Of a stretch of DNA of 64,000 nt, positions 14,601 through 29,500 are shown piece after piece. The position numbers and the translations under genes were made by a program. A model generated the notes under the pieces. The model was not told the DNA's origin. It saw only the letters and a program-made list of their open reading frames with translations, and did no database searches. Within the stretch, counting starts at the first letter, position 1. Each line of letters starts with the position of its first letter. Source of the stretch: Chromobotia macracanthus (Eukaryota > Chordata > Actinopteri > Cypriniformes > Botiidae); contig JAZGTH010000067.1 in NCBI GenBank assembly GCA_036877525.1, forward strand, positions 2,078,001-2,142,000. Direction: 5' to 3'.

Positions 14601-17600
14601 ATATTAACACACTGTAAAAGTTACCAACTATCCATTGCTAAAGTTATTTATTTACATAAATAAACAGGGCACACAGGGTTGTCTTAGAATGACCCATCTC
14701 TTTCACTCACCTGAAGTTTGTGTGTGTGTTTGTTTTTTTCCCCATTCTCACAGAATAGTTTCTCTCCCGGCCTGAGCCGGTCTGACTCCATGCTGTTTAT
14801 CAGGGGAGAAATCATGCTGTTTCTTTCTTAGTCAGATCTTGCTCTCCTGTTCTCCACTGAACTGGGTTGGGCCGCTCTTCCTCTGGCTTTATGGTATGCT
14901 CCTGGTAGTCTGTAAGATCCACCATTAGAGCTGCTACAAAAATGCACACACACGCATAAAAAAACACTGCAACTCTCCAGAAACCAGGCCTACACTGCAG
15001 GTGCTAAGTACACTCAGACGCCTACACTCACAGAAAACTTCTACCTTTCTTAAGATAATTAGTGGCTCTTGCTGAAGGCAAGCATCACTGTTACTGTTGC
15101 ACATTGCTACAGTCAGGGTTGGAGTTTTAATCTTCAATATATAACTCGGCCTACAATGTTTGAGCTACCGACATAAATGACACCTCATATTGTGTCATCT
15201 GATGATGTGTGCATTGCCTGACAAATGATAAAGCAAATAACCTATATACTTACACTGACAAACAGACAAACTCATACAGAGGTACCAGAATGTCATAGAG
15301 ACTTAGGGGTGGGATCTTTTGGCCTGGGTTAAAATGCAATCACCTAGCAACCAAATGAGAACAACCTGGAAACCACTCAGAATACTGTAGCAACATGGCG
15401 GCGAGTTTTGCACAGGAAATTACGAAAAATGTAAACACAAGATGGTACATTCCCAGAATTCATAGCATACATGAACCAAAACGTCACCCAAACCTCAGCC
15501 ACCTCTACCAAACCAAGTGCTTAAGACTCCTGGACCAAACCCGGGACATCACATTTCTGAAAACGTCTTCCCAATGGAGGAGGAAAAACGCTAAATTACG
15601 CCCAATAAGAGCACCACTCATCCCCCATTTGCCGCTTCATTAAGGAGGGATATTGGAGTGTAGTCAGGCAGAGAGAAAGAGAACGAACGAGTGTGGAGGA
15701 GGAAGAAGGTTACGCTTGACAAAAGCCCTACGTCTCTCAAACACACACAGATACAGACAGCTCCATTCAGCCCCCGGCATTCAGCACAACAGCAACACAC
15801 ACAGTTGAGCCCAGATCCCCATCTAAAAACATAGCTGCCAGGGGCACTGGCAGCCCTCTGCCTCCTACACACTACTGCACTGGGCTTGAGCCAAATAAGA
15901 CATCCTTTCTCTCTGTCAAACACACACACGGCTACAACTCCAGATCCACTGCTAAGTCGATGCTCAGTATGATCAGTGAATGAGCAGACATATATGGAAG
16001 TGATTACAGATGCTAAAGGTGCGGCTGGACCCTCTTCTGCAGTACAGGGATGGGCCGGAAAGCTGTAGATCACTGGACTACAGACTACAGGCAGCTCTCA
16101 GTACACACTCCGGTCCTTATTGACTCAAACCTCTCCAGCCTTCTCAAAAAACAAGAATAAAACAACCCAAGAGGATATGAAGACCTCACACTAGGACCCA
16201 CACAGCCAAATGAAACCCCACAAGGAAAGAAACAAAAGAAAAAAGTCATTAGGAGTAGCTTTCAAAGCAGTGTTCTATTAAAAGTCTCTTTCTGCTCTCC
16301 CTCATTAGCTGAGCATATTTATTTTTGTGTATCTTGTCTTCATCCTTGGCGGCCTGCGTGAGGAAAGTGGGGGGGGCTTCAGCCATGAGGAGAGCGAGAC
16401 GGGCGGGCGACATAGAACATGTATGTGTGATGGTCAACTTTCATATTCTTAAAGTTACAGATGCTTCTGTAAATGTCAACTAGTACATAACTAGTAAAAG
16501 ATATATTGGTCAAATTTTCGCTACTGTGAGAATACAGGCATCGGCTTATTTAAAGCATTAATTGTCAGTTTCAAAATGTACCAACAGTCAATGAATAATG
16601 CACAAGTTTCTGTTTTCAACAAGCTTTGTGAATTCTGAGTAGGTATTTCATCTCATTTCATCTCATCTCGAGTTCATCTCATTTGCTACTCTTAAAGAAA
16701 TAATAAATCCGCCAAAATAAAAATCTTGTCAACATTTACTCATGTCGGTCTAAACTTGTTTGACTTTCTTCCCTGAATGTGGAATCAGAAAGTGTACATC
16801 GTTCCGAAACAGACAAAACACATCATAAAAGCAAATAAACCCTGCGAACTATACAATACATTATTTACCAAACATCACTATTACATTTTACAGTATATCA
16901 GCTTTGACGTCTCTATTTTTTTATTTGTGTTTCACAGAAGAAAGTCATAGAAGTTCTTAATCATTTGTGAGTGAACTTCTTTTTAATTGTATTATGTAGG
17001 TCTATTATATAGGTCACTCTGTAGATACAGGTTTTTATATGGCTGAAACAGACACTGAAGTCAGTCCACCACTGTTAACCAGCAAACGTCCTGTTTGTGT
17101 ACTTTACACTACAGAAACGAAGGCTTTACATGACTGACCCTGCTTCCTTCCTTCAGAATGGCTCCTGCTTGTTAAAGTTTTTACAGTGGGGTACAGAGTG
17201 TAATGATAACAGCATGTTTTAAATGTTACCTTGGATACTCTCCGTTTCCTTAACATGCTCGCGTCCGGTGCCAACTGCACAGGAGCTGCAGAGGAGCACA
17301 AACTGACGCCTCCATTTCAAGATCCAAAATGGACGCAGCTGACCAGAATGACCACAGCGTGTGGGAACAGTACCTTAACATGTCAGATAACTTAACTAAA
17401 ATGAATCCATCACTTTATAGTTAACTTTACCTCACACGTCACACGGCAGTACAGGATTAATAGTAATCAGCATCCCAGGGAAATGGTCCCCTTTAGCACC
17501 CTTGCAGGCGTGCACTGCTGTTTCTCCTACCATTTAAACTCTTATTTAAGGAAAGGAAGGATGAAAAAACACTTTCCCCCCAAGGGCCATCTTCAAACTC

Positions 17601-19571
17601 CCTGTCTACATCTCACTCACACACAAATCCTTGACACAATTTATTTCTATATTATTGAAATTACTTCTCAGTTAATTACTGCTGTGTTGGAGCAAGCGTG
17701 TAACGTTATTTGCATTTCTGGGTCCTGTTAAGCAGTGTTAAACAGCGTTGTCACCGCACACACACGCTAATATACGTGAGCGTAGCTGACGGCAACGCAA
17801 CGGTCGGCGTAGCAGAGCAGAGAACGGGACGAGGGTAGAGATCAAACAAGCACGTCGCAACAACATGACAAACACAACGCGCATGTTTAGCCGCCAAAGC
17901 GCATGCCAGGAGGGGGGAAATGACACGGGCTTTAATTGTTTTCAAAATGAACACTTTAAATTAACAACGGGCGATGCTTATCTACCAGAATAACAAGGGT
18001 ATGGGGAAATCACAATAAGCATGCACAGATAAATGTGCACTGTGTCTACATGAACAAGGAACGGGCCTAAATAACCACTTTTTTAAATAGATTTCATAAA
18101 CACTAAACACCATTGATTAGACAAATATGTAGTCCAGACCCAAACTCAAAAAAGCCACTCGTCACTTCAGGGGTTTATGTCATTGTACAGTTTTACAAAA
18201 GAAAGCAGATTTCTTTATGTAATAGAGTGGCTCAGGTATGAAACTCAACTCAAAATTTCCCTTTATGAAATTACAGTGAGGAGAAAACACAAGTTATCAG
18301 CTGTTTATATCTTCATGCCATCGTGACTGCCTCTGAACTTCAGTTATGAATTCCACTTGGATCTGGATTATCAAATCAGGGATGTTTCACTGTGAGTTAG
18401 AGGTTCCAACAATGAGACAATGCGTGTACAAAGAACAAGATGTAACTCTTAACCCAGCAAGAAGAAACAGACTCACCCACAGACCTGAAACTGAGAGGGG
18501 CCCTTAACAAACACACACACACACACACACACACACAAGCCCCATTTCTCCCAGTAAAGGCCTCACACAACTCACACACTGCATGTAAAGCTTCAGAAGG
18601 GCTTTGCACTGCAGTGCCACGCCAGAAAGAACGAACGAAAAAGAACGAGAGAGAGAAAGAAAAAAAGAAAGAAAGATTGCTATTTAAACAATCGTAGGGC
18701 TTGTATGAATATAAATTTTGAGGGAGACAATGAAGACTAATAGATGAGCAGAGGGAAAGAAAAAGACTGAGAATATTATGCAGATGTACCTCCGATGACT
18801 TTACAATGAAAGCTCTTGTGGACCAGTGTTGGTATGTGTGTTTGACATGGGGAGAAAGAAAGAGAGAGATAAGAGGAGAGTGAGAGCGTGTGCTCACAGG
18901 GAGTCTCACCTGGGCCCGGCCCTGCTGCAGCCGTCTGCAGGAGATTCAGCTGCAGAATACCTAATGCGAGTGTGGGGGGGCGTGCCACATGGCTCTGTTT
19001 TTGGCCTGGGGCCATTCTGTATGATTAAGTCTTCTACACTTAAGGGATAAAGCCTTGCTCTCCTTTTCTCCCACTGGAAGCCATTAGCAGCACCCCATTT
19101 GCAGCTCGGTGTGTGTGTGCGCGTGTGCCCTATGTTTGAGTCCATGCATTTGAATGGGTTTATACCCCTCTGTCTTTGTGTTCCTGCCTTGTTTGTGTGG
19201 ACGCATGTGTCTGCGTGCTCCTGCGTGAGCAAAGTGTGTGTGATTCTGTCAGTACAAAACAGCTCCACGACACTTTGAGATTAGCATCCAGCAGCGAGCT
19301 GTTTGGGTCCAGAGTGCACTGCGGTTCGGCCCCCTCATTAGAATGGGCCCACGCAGGGCCAATGGCTGCCTCCACAACATCACACATCACAATCAGGGGC
19401 CCGTTGCTTGTCCCTAAGACTCAGGTCTGATGGATCTAGAAGCCCTAGACTGCTGCTACACACACACAGGAATAATCATGTCTGCAGCTCAGAGGGAGAG
19501 GCATCTTATCTCTTCCTGTCTAAACCCGTGGCACAGACATCATCCCCCAAAAAAACACACACACCACTAAA

Positions 19572-19627
<56 letters not shown>

Positions 19628-22600
19628 GTAGCAGTTAATCTAGGGTTTAGATGATGCATAATTAAAGAATACAATGAAATATACAAAAGGAACATAGAAG
19701 GCCAATTATTGGTCCATGGTAAAATGATTGACTATTGGTGATTTTATCATCAAATAGCTTCATGATTTTTGCAACATCACCTCTAAACCGTAAACCAAAC
19801 CAATGCACAGCCTCATAACACCCAATCACAGCGCAGTTCCCCTTCAGTCAAAAAGCGTAATGCAAGACAATCAACATTTACCAAATGAAAATCACCGGGT
19901 GAGTCCTGCGGTACTGCTGATTTAATGACTTCACGTCGCCTGTGTTCTTCGGGACGGAGAAAACACATTCTAAAAGAAGAGATCCAGCATGCTGTCCATC
20001 ACTGCCATGTTTCTGGGTTAATGACGCTTTAACGGTCATCCTACACCGACGCACAGTCGCGCCATCAAGGAGAGAGCGAGAGAGGGAGAAGGAGAGAGAG
20101 CGTCTTTCATTTCCAGATAATTAATAATAGATAAAAGCCTGACTTGTTCTGCATGGCTTAATAGCTTTTAATAGCAGGCAGAATGACGGGAACACGCACG
20201 GCTGTGTCTCCAGACGCCGGCCTGCAGACCTCCAGAGACGCAGTCATCCTTCTGCAGCACAGAGGGGGGGCGTACCTGGACCAGAACAGACCTACACTCA
20301 AACACACATGCATCTTGGCATATGTGGTTTATGAGGACTCTCCATAGCCATGGTCTTCATACTGTTCAAACTGCATATTCTATCCCCTAACCCTAAACCA
20401 AACCCTCACAGAAAAACTGGACATTTTTTAATTAACAAAAAAAATCATTTAGTATGTTTAAGCGTTTTCATTTATGAGGACACAGGAAGTGTCGCTGTAA
20501 CCATGTTTACATTGTTATACACGTCATTATACAAATTTGTGTCTACATAAATCACATATTCAAACTTACACGCGCATACACACTCGGAGAGAGGCATGCA
20601 TGCTAAAAGAAGGCCATGCACTTACTCAGACATGCACAGGGGCACAAACACACCCAAGAGAGAGCTGTACACGGGCCTGCTCTCTGAATGGTGCAATTCA
20701 ACCCTGCCAACAGGCGCATAAAAACACATACACTCTTTCCCATAAGCACTACACACATCACAGGCAAGCAAGCAAAGATCAATAACTGGACACAGCGGTA
20801 TGAAGCCATTCAAAAGAGGAGACTCGAGTGCACAGAGAACCGACACACGAATGGTGACCGCAGCACACAATCAGAACATAAACATTCACATATATGGGGC
20901 TAAAATGTGCGCTCTAGCTCTAGCATTTGCTATAGAGCACACACACTGCTGTGTGTGTTCTATAGCGAAGAGGAGAAAAAGCAATCACGAAAATCCTGTA
21001 AAGAAAGTGAGGGAGGGAAATGAATAAAAATCAATAATCAATGAAAGCACCAAGATATTTTACCTCACTATACTGTATTGATGTGTAAGATACATTGTTC
21101 TCATAAGTATTACTAGGAAGCAGTTTATAATAAGCAACATATTTCCGTATGAAATCAACCCCATTTCTATTCATCCAAGACAGAATAAACAAAATGCGCA
21201 ATTCTAATTAAATAGAAGCGAAACAAAACAATGCTCTGAGCATTGAAATCATCAAGAATTATTACTGAGAAAATATCTGTGTGTCTCCCAATATTCCTCT
21301 GATACTTTCCATTTATCTGACAGATTCATTTTAGGAGAGAGATAAAAAACAATGATTAAAGATTGAGAATATGCGGTTGTTACCAGTTACTAGTTCTGAC
21401 TAACAGAATTACTGCACTGATCGTACCACAACCAGACGAGGGGTCACAGAATCAACAAACTAAAGCTAAACAACCACTGCCACGCTGACAGCGAGAATGT
21501 GGCATAAAAAACCTAATATTTACACTCAGGCAGCCATTTGTCACTGACACAGCACCACTGACAGCAGTGGGAGGAGATTTCCTCAGTTTGTCTATGACTC
21601 TCTTTCACTCCTTCCCTGCAGCCAGACCTGAATGCGGGCCGGATTCTGTGACAGCTACGCCTACAAAAGCATGTACACATACACAAACAGGACTGCAATT
21701 GCAGTGTAATGACAGTGAAAATGGAGTGACAGGTACGAGTATTCCCCAAGCATGGTAGGAAAGCGTGGACAGCATGAGTTCTGCTGGGACCCTTATCACT
21801 CAGTTGGGTCACTGTGTCCAATCAGGCTTTGGAGGCTGGCCCATAAGGGCGGTACGGGCATTTCCTTCTGGACGGGACGCAGCTGACAGCCTTGCCTTCA
21901 GACCATTGCAATTTGATTGCATTGGCTGCTAGCTGCGTCTCGCAGGTCTGTGCCATGCTGGCGTTGGTAAAGCATCATGCCAATCTCCCAGCCTGGACCT
22001 GTCCCAGAAGAGCTTCAACTTTAATGGCCTGTCCTCCAAACCCAGGCCTAGGGACGGCGAGGGAAGCTGATTAACCAAATACTTTTATCAGCACTGAAAC
22101 TGCTACACTGCACAAAATGGCCTTAAAAACAAACCAGCAGCACTGTCCAGAAACACACTAAAGCGCGGAAGAGAAGCTGAAGGCTTATATAGCACAGGGA
22201 CACAATGAGAACCGACTGGGCTCAGACTACAGGCTCACCACAACACTGCTCCAAAAATGCAGAATGGTTCAGGGTTTGCCTCTAAATACACAAACCCAAC
22301 ACAACAGGAAATGTTCTCAAAACATTGGCCAACGTTCTCTGACAGTTCTCTCAGTTATCCAAAATATTCTTGCTGTAAAGTCAGCAAAATGTTTTACTGT
22401 TTTACTGTTTACTGCTATAACTAAGCAACAACATTAGCACAACATCTAAAAACTGGACGTCTTGAATGTTCCTACAACATTTACATTAACATGCTTAACA
22501 TTTTTTTTTACTTAATGGAAACCCTGGTTTCACATAGACAGACTCTTGACCTGCAGCATGAAGTCTGGCCCTCTTTGCAGCTTATGCTGGTCAAGGAATG

Positions 22601-24418
22601 CCCACCTGGATAACAAGAAAGACACTATTACAGACTGACATGACAAAATGTATTCAAGTGGGGTGGCAGAAAAACCTGGAAATGGTGGAGAATGTGTATA
22701 GACTCTACCATCAAAATTTCTCAAAAGCGCTTTCTGTATCAACCTGTATCAGTGCCGGACTGATAATGGGGCTACAGTGACCCTAACCGAAGCACACTGG
22801 TCTACAGCACCAAGAGACAGGAAGTTAGTGCTGCAAAAGCAGGAAATGGTGGAGAGGAAAAGAAAGACTGCATGCAGGAGTGGGTGGATGGCATGAGCTC
22901 TTGTGTTGTCCTCCGGCAGCTTTGTGCTCTTGGGAGAACTTGGACAGCTCAAGTCAAAAAAGGGTCTTAGTGTTACACGTATCTCTCCTTTTTCTTTCTC
23001 ACTACAGGCAAGCATTCTGCACTTATTCAAGGTCTTTTTTTCTCCTTAAAAAACGGAGGTGTACTGCATGTTTGTGAAAATACTTGAAGTAACTTTGATG
23101 TTTTTACAAGAACCAACTAGAGATCCGAAAGCCTCTGATGTGACAGAAGCCTTCCATGAAACAGACAAACACACACACACATATACGCAGAAGCACAAAT
23201 ACAACGTTTTCTAGTGTAATCTGACGATATCTATTCAGTAAAGGCCTCGAAAGCAACATATTGTTTAGCTGATGTTTCAAATGTTTGAAATTATGAATGC
23301 TGACAAAAAACAATAGTGTGCAAAGTTGAAGTTTGTAATGAAAGAAACTAACACTTTAAAACTGTTGTTGAAAAGCATACGTTAGACTGAATAATAAAGA
23401 AAAACCACCAATAAGAGCCCAGCATGTAAAGAAACCTTTATTTGTAGGGTGATGCCTCAGTACAATCTGGGATAAAATCCCAATGGTAGTTACAGGGTGA
23501 CTATTATAAAGATGCGAAAATCTAACAAAATATAACCAACATGAACATTAAAGCTTGCTTGAGGTTAAATGACATTAATTTCAGAATTCAGCAGACAGAT
23601 AAAACAGTTACTCTGTCAATGTCTAAGCTACAATTTATATCATACACCCAGACAAAAAACAGCTGATGTTGCACCCCACTGTCTTTAACCAAAGATCTCA
23701 CTGGGGTTATATTGCATAATCTGACAGGAAGCCAGTGAAGGACAGAAATAAACAAACACAAGTGACACCAGGGTATTCATTTCATTTGGGTTAATGCTAA
23801 ATGGTAGCAGCACCAGCAGGTAAACGCACAAAGTCACACATGTAGTCACATTCTCTGTCTTTCACACTCCTGCCACCCCTTGCATTCATGGCACATTCCT
23901 GGCAGTTCGATGCGAGGATCCGTTTCCTGAGGAAAGCCCTGGGTGCAGAGTCAACTCTCCTTCTTCCTCTGAATTCCCTTCCCACACACACACACACAGC
24001 CAGGGCTGTACTGGTTTACCACCAGCTCGCTTTTCAACACAAAGTGCAAAACATTAAAGTTTATATATTTATCATGACACCCTTTGACGTGTAAGCACAC
24101 TAACACACACAGAAGCAGCAGTGCACTTAAAACGCACACAGGCATGTTCTTCCACACAAAGATTCAGGAAAATAAAACCCAGAACGGCATACGAGTACGT
24201 TCACATCACACACAAGCGTGCGCGGTGGAGATACTGTGTTCACTAGAAGAAAACATAGTCAAAGATTAAAGAGCCGCTCAGATCACATCTGAAATTTGTT
24301 TTTCATCTGTCTTGCCTGTCAAAGACAAGAGGAGAAATGTTTCCAATATACCTGCAGAAAGAGAGGGAGAGAGAAAGAGAGAGAAAAAGAGAAAAAAAGG
24401 GAGAGAGAGAAAGAAAGG

Positions 24419-24497
<79 letters not shown>

Positions 24498-24528
24498 GAT
24501 CGAGAGGGAGGGAGAGAGAGAGAGAAAG

Positions 24529-24599
<71 letters not shown>

Positions 24600-25577
24600 G
24601 ATCGAGAGAGAGGGAGAGAGAGAGAGGGATAGAGAGGGAGGAAGGGAGAGAGAAAGAGAAAGGGATAGAGAGGGAAAGGGAGGGAGGAAGGGAGAGAGAG
24701 AGAGGGACAGAAAGGGATAGAGAGAGACGGAGACAAAGGGAGAGATAGAGGGGGAGGACAGCAAAAAGCAAGCCTGAGCAATAGAAAACGAAAGAGGATA
24801 AGAGAGAACATGGAGGGAAAGCAGAAGTTATTAAACTCGTCTGCTGTGTGTGGCTGTCAGCGAGTGTGACATGAGGTTCAGATCGCTGCTCGCTGGGGAA
24901 AAAGCCATAATCACGCTTTCCCGCCATGATGCCATCAAACAGTGATGCGATGGGAAAAGAGAGATGGGGGAGGTTAGACTGCGATGGAGGCGACATATCC
25001 CCAAACCACCAAAAACCCTGTTTACACTCAAGATGGGAAAGAGTACTTGGAAGTGACAGCATTCTTTGTAAAAACACAATATACTCACAAAACATTTCAC
25101 ACCCATCAAAATTCAGGAACAGCTATGTATAAATGTGACCAAAAAAGCCTCAGTCTTGTGATTGATTAATGCATCATTTACAGCAGTACCTTCTTGTGGT
25201 CCGATTCATCAGACAGAAAAGCTCTCTCAGATAAGAAGCGGCCCAGTGAGGTCCTCTGTGGTAAAGGATACTCACTGACTCCAGGGCAAAGGCAAGCTCC
25301 TAAATATGTCTCAAACCCCCTGTGTTTCAGCAACTGCCTGTATCTACATACAGACCAACAATTGAAAACAACATACATGAACACCCAGCGTTCAAATACG
25401 CCAATTTGTTGAGTGTATACAAAAATTACCATTCCTAGTTTACACCCCCTGGCAGGTGGAGGTCCTGTGCTGAACACCCCTGACCTGGGACGACATCAGC
25501 CTACCTGGATTAAACCTCTCAGGGACCCTCCAGAAACAGATGTTCCCACCACACCACCACCAAAACCAGCAAGAGAA

Positions 25578-25621
<44 letters not shown>

Positions 25622-25658
25622 CAGAGAGAGAGAGGGAGACAGAGAGAGACAGAGACAC

Positions 25659-25689
<31 letters not shown>

Positions 25690-25698
25690 AAGGGAGAC

Positions 25699-25737
<39 letters not shown>

Positions 25738-26496
25738 CAGAGAGACAGAGACAGAGAGAAAGAGACAGAGAGACAGAGAGACAGAGAGACAGAGAGAAAG
25801 AGAGACAGAGAGAAAGAGAGAAAGAGAGAGAGAGAGAAAGAGAGAGTCTTAATTGCCTTATCCTGTAGTACAGGCTGGGGAGTGCTTTTTGACTTGGGCT
25901 TCCAATTTCACGCTACAGCATTATTTAGTTTGATACAGACTTGATTAGGCATTACAATGTGTCCCTCTCTGAAGGAGCTTTGCGGCAGGCCTGCATCACT
26001 GGAGGACAGATTAACTCCACAATCATGTTTCTTCGGAGACCCCTCCACTGTTTGTTTTGCCCGCCGGAGACCGTGGCAGCGTGTTTGTTTGCATACAGGG
26101 ATTTTATGGGAGGAGTTGAGTTCTCTTATTAAATGAACTCAAGACTTTCTCACAGTGACCCTTATTATAGTAGATGATCATGAGATATTTTATATCTCAT
26201 ATATATATAAGATATAGAAGGCAAGTGTAAGTTTTTGTGCTGGGGGCAAATTCAAAAAGTAAAAACTTCAATTATAAAGTCTAATTACATAACACACATT
26301 ACTCAACATTAAATGTGCAAATCAATCAGATCAAAAAGCACAAGAGAACAACGACAGCAGCCATTACATTACCTTTATATAACACGCGAGCATACAGGCA
26401 TACATAGCGTGAAGTCTACCTGACAATCACAGATTGACTATTTGACTACCAAAGGTGTTGCATTATACACTTTGCCCGAAGACATTATGTTTGCGA

Positions 26497-26527
<31 letters not shown>

Positions 26528-29500
26528 TTTTATGATCAGCTAAATCCAGACAGAAAGAGAATCAGACAGCCTGTCCCTGTCCGTCACTGCAGAACCAACC
26601 AAAACTCTACATTTTTAACATCCGTCCATCTATCTATTCATCCATCTGTCCATGCATCAACACCAAGGCCCCACAGCACACAAGCCCCACACCAGCCATC
26701 TCCAATTCTCTTTCTTTCCTCTCCTTCTCTGTGTCTCTCCTGGAGCAAGTCAGGCCCTGTTTGATGGTGACATGCAGCATTTATTAGTCTAGAGAAGCAA
26801 AGCAGGAAAGAGAGACTAAAGAAGAATTGGAGGAGTGTGTGTGTGTGTTTAATAATTTCTGCACACCTCACTTTGCCCTGGATTGTTTTTGTTGTTGTTG
26901 TGCAGTTGGCTAAAAGAGACCCCTGTCCATGATCTCCAACCAGCCTACACCCCAACAACACAGATACACACCTATCAGAACAGCCCACAGCACACACTCA
27001 CTCACGTGTCTCAGGACCGGCAGATGGATGATTAAATACACGCTGCGGCTGTAACATGGAAAACATTACCTGGGGACTGAGCTGACGTGATATAACATAA
27101 GGTTAACTGATGCGGTTTGGATGTGGTGAGTGTTTTGTCACAGTTTGGAGCTCTAACACACACCCACACGTCACCTGCACTGGAATGCAGAACACCTATC
27201 AGCAGAGTGTGTGTGCTGACAGAGGTGAAAAAGCCTTCGTACACCTCCACAAACGTAGCCTGAGTCAACAACTAAACACAAACACTCGGTCGCTTACAAG
27301 CTGTCAAATACTTTAATTATTTAAAAATGTATAACTTTTAAAAGAACTTCTCTCCCTACATCACGAGTCAGCAACATTTGTGAGACAAAGTGCCAGTTTC
27401 AATGTATTTTGATAATATGCACATTCTCTTTCCCACGTCATTTGTAAGTATTAAACTATGGGCAACCACTCAGTGTGCTTCAGATCGACAATGTATTTTA
27501 TTGAACTAACACCCCATCATCAACAAAGTGTTGTTGTGACAGCAAGACAAGAAAGTGAGTCAGCAGTGCGGTTCTGTTGTTCTGTTCTTATGAGCGGAAC
27601 CAGACTACACATCAGAACCTCACAACCCACAGAACTGAGAACCCGTGTTTGATTTGAGAGAGAGCGAAAGACAGGGAGATGGACAGAGTGAAAGAGAAAG
27701 AGAGAAAGAATTAATCAATTATTTTCAGATTTCTGAAGTTTTCAAAGTTTCAGCACAGGGGTTTTATAAAGTTAAGCTTGTACCGTCAGGCAGGAGAGTG
27801 AGCAGTGAGGTGAAGTGAGGTGAAGACAGAGAGGAGCCGAAGAGGAGACAGCAGTAATCACTCTTTGTCTCATTCAGTTCCTCTGGGAGATTCTTAAATA
27901 CAGAAGCAGTCCTCCAAAAAAGCACACACGCTAAGTGAACTGCACACAATGGAAAACCTGACTTTAAACCAACAAATGAACACATCCAATGAACGGCTGT
28001 TTTGTAAATGTCATTAGTCTGCTTGTTTACTTTCTCCCCTCTACTTTTTCCTCCCTTTCTGAGCGTGCGTGTGTGTGAGCGCTTTGTAACGACTAGCGAA
28101 TTTAATTGTTTCTTCAGCACCGCCCTGCTGTGTGCACGGGTTATTATCCCGCGCGTAGCAGGAGGGGGAACTTGCTGTTTGACGGCGAATTACATGAAGA
28201 AAAATAAGGAAAACAAGGCTGACTTCAGGATCAAGAGCTTGTCTTTCTCTGACATCACACAGGCCAGCGGAACGGACGATGAGGGACTGATTCTGTGTAA
28301 GCCACTGAAAGGCTTCTTTGCTAGGTTTCACACTCGCCTCGGGATAACAAAAAGTAGCTTCACGCTCTTAAACCAATTTACAAACACATTACTAATCCAA
28401 CACAGAGAGCAGCAGTCTTTCTGAGGACGCATAATCTATCAGTGATGAACGGCAGACTGAGGCAGCATCTGAAACAGTTCAGCGCAGGTCAGGCTTCACT
28501 TTCAGGGGTCACAGCAGTTTTCTTAGAACTTGTTACATTACCTGATGAGCAGTGGGGTGGCGGTTATGTTTGATGATTCTGCCAAATCAGTCACACCTCT
28601 TTATTCCTTAACATAATTGCTGAAAGGTTTGAAACAAGGTAGAGCCAGACATTCTGCCATCTAATGAACTCTGTAAATTACTCAAACGTTTTGTTTTCGA
28701 GTGTGTTCGAGAGTGCAAGGCGACTCGACTCTCTGATATCTCTGCTTTCACTGGTTTTGTTCTTGCTGGCAGAAAACATTTCAGATCTTCTGAAATCAAT
28801 AGGTTCAGCTCTTATGAGAATAGGAGTCACAAACGCTTAGGCGATTTCTATGTGCGTGGGCACGAGCTTGTACATGCATCCGTACTCACACACACACACA
28901 ATCCACCTCCAGCTATTTCAGTCCTTCTCCGGTCTTGCAAGGCTCCCTGAAGTCTCAAGCCACTGGAGAGCAGATGACCTGCTGAGGGGTCAGAGGGGAC
29001 TCTAGGGGTCAGACCAGCACCATTAAAGACCTTTGCAGTGCTTCATCAACTCCATAAAAGCTCAGACCGGGACCCAAAGCCAGTCCAGCGGGAAGAGAGC
29101 CCAATAAATATATGCATCAGCCAGGTGTGGAGAGTGGGCTTAATTGCCCCCATTCCTTATGTTTAATGTACAGCCCGACGAGACAGGGAAGAGGCATAGA
29201 ACAGTTATCCAGAGAGAAGAGGAGAGACATAAAGAGACAGGATAATACATTGAGGAGGAGAGGAGAGGAGAGAAGAGAACTCAAACTTCTAATTTTGATA
29301 TAATCCACTTCCACCTCAGAATAACCGCAGATAGGCTGTGTGACATTTCTAAAATATGAAACCAGCCTTGTGTATGAAACAAAAATATTCAGAATGTGAA
29401 AGAACACTTTCAAGACACAAACGCTTAAACGCACCACAATGTGCTTTATGAACGGCACAGTCAAACGTCCTCAGAACTCTCAATGGACTAGGTGAAAATG

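Noticed and set aside
20383..20408. CCCTAACCCTAAACC telomere-like words
   Set aside because: Only two units, and common by chance in fish introns; not an interstitial telomeric array.
24278..25095. Ser-Leu-rich and Arg-Glu-rich open frames up to 258 codons
   Set aside because: Artefacts of the GA/CT polypurine tract on either strand.
25413..25944. Arg-Glu-rich open frames of 134-151 codons
   Set aside because: Artefacts of the second polypurine tract.
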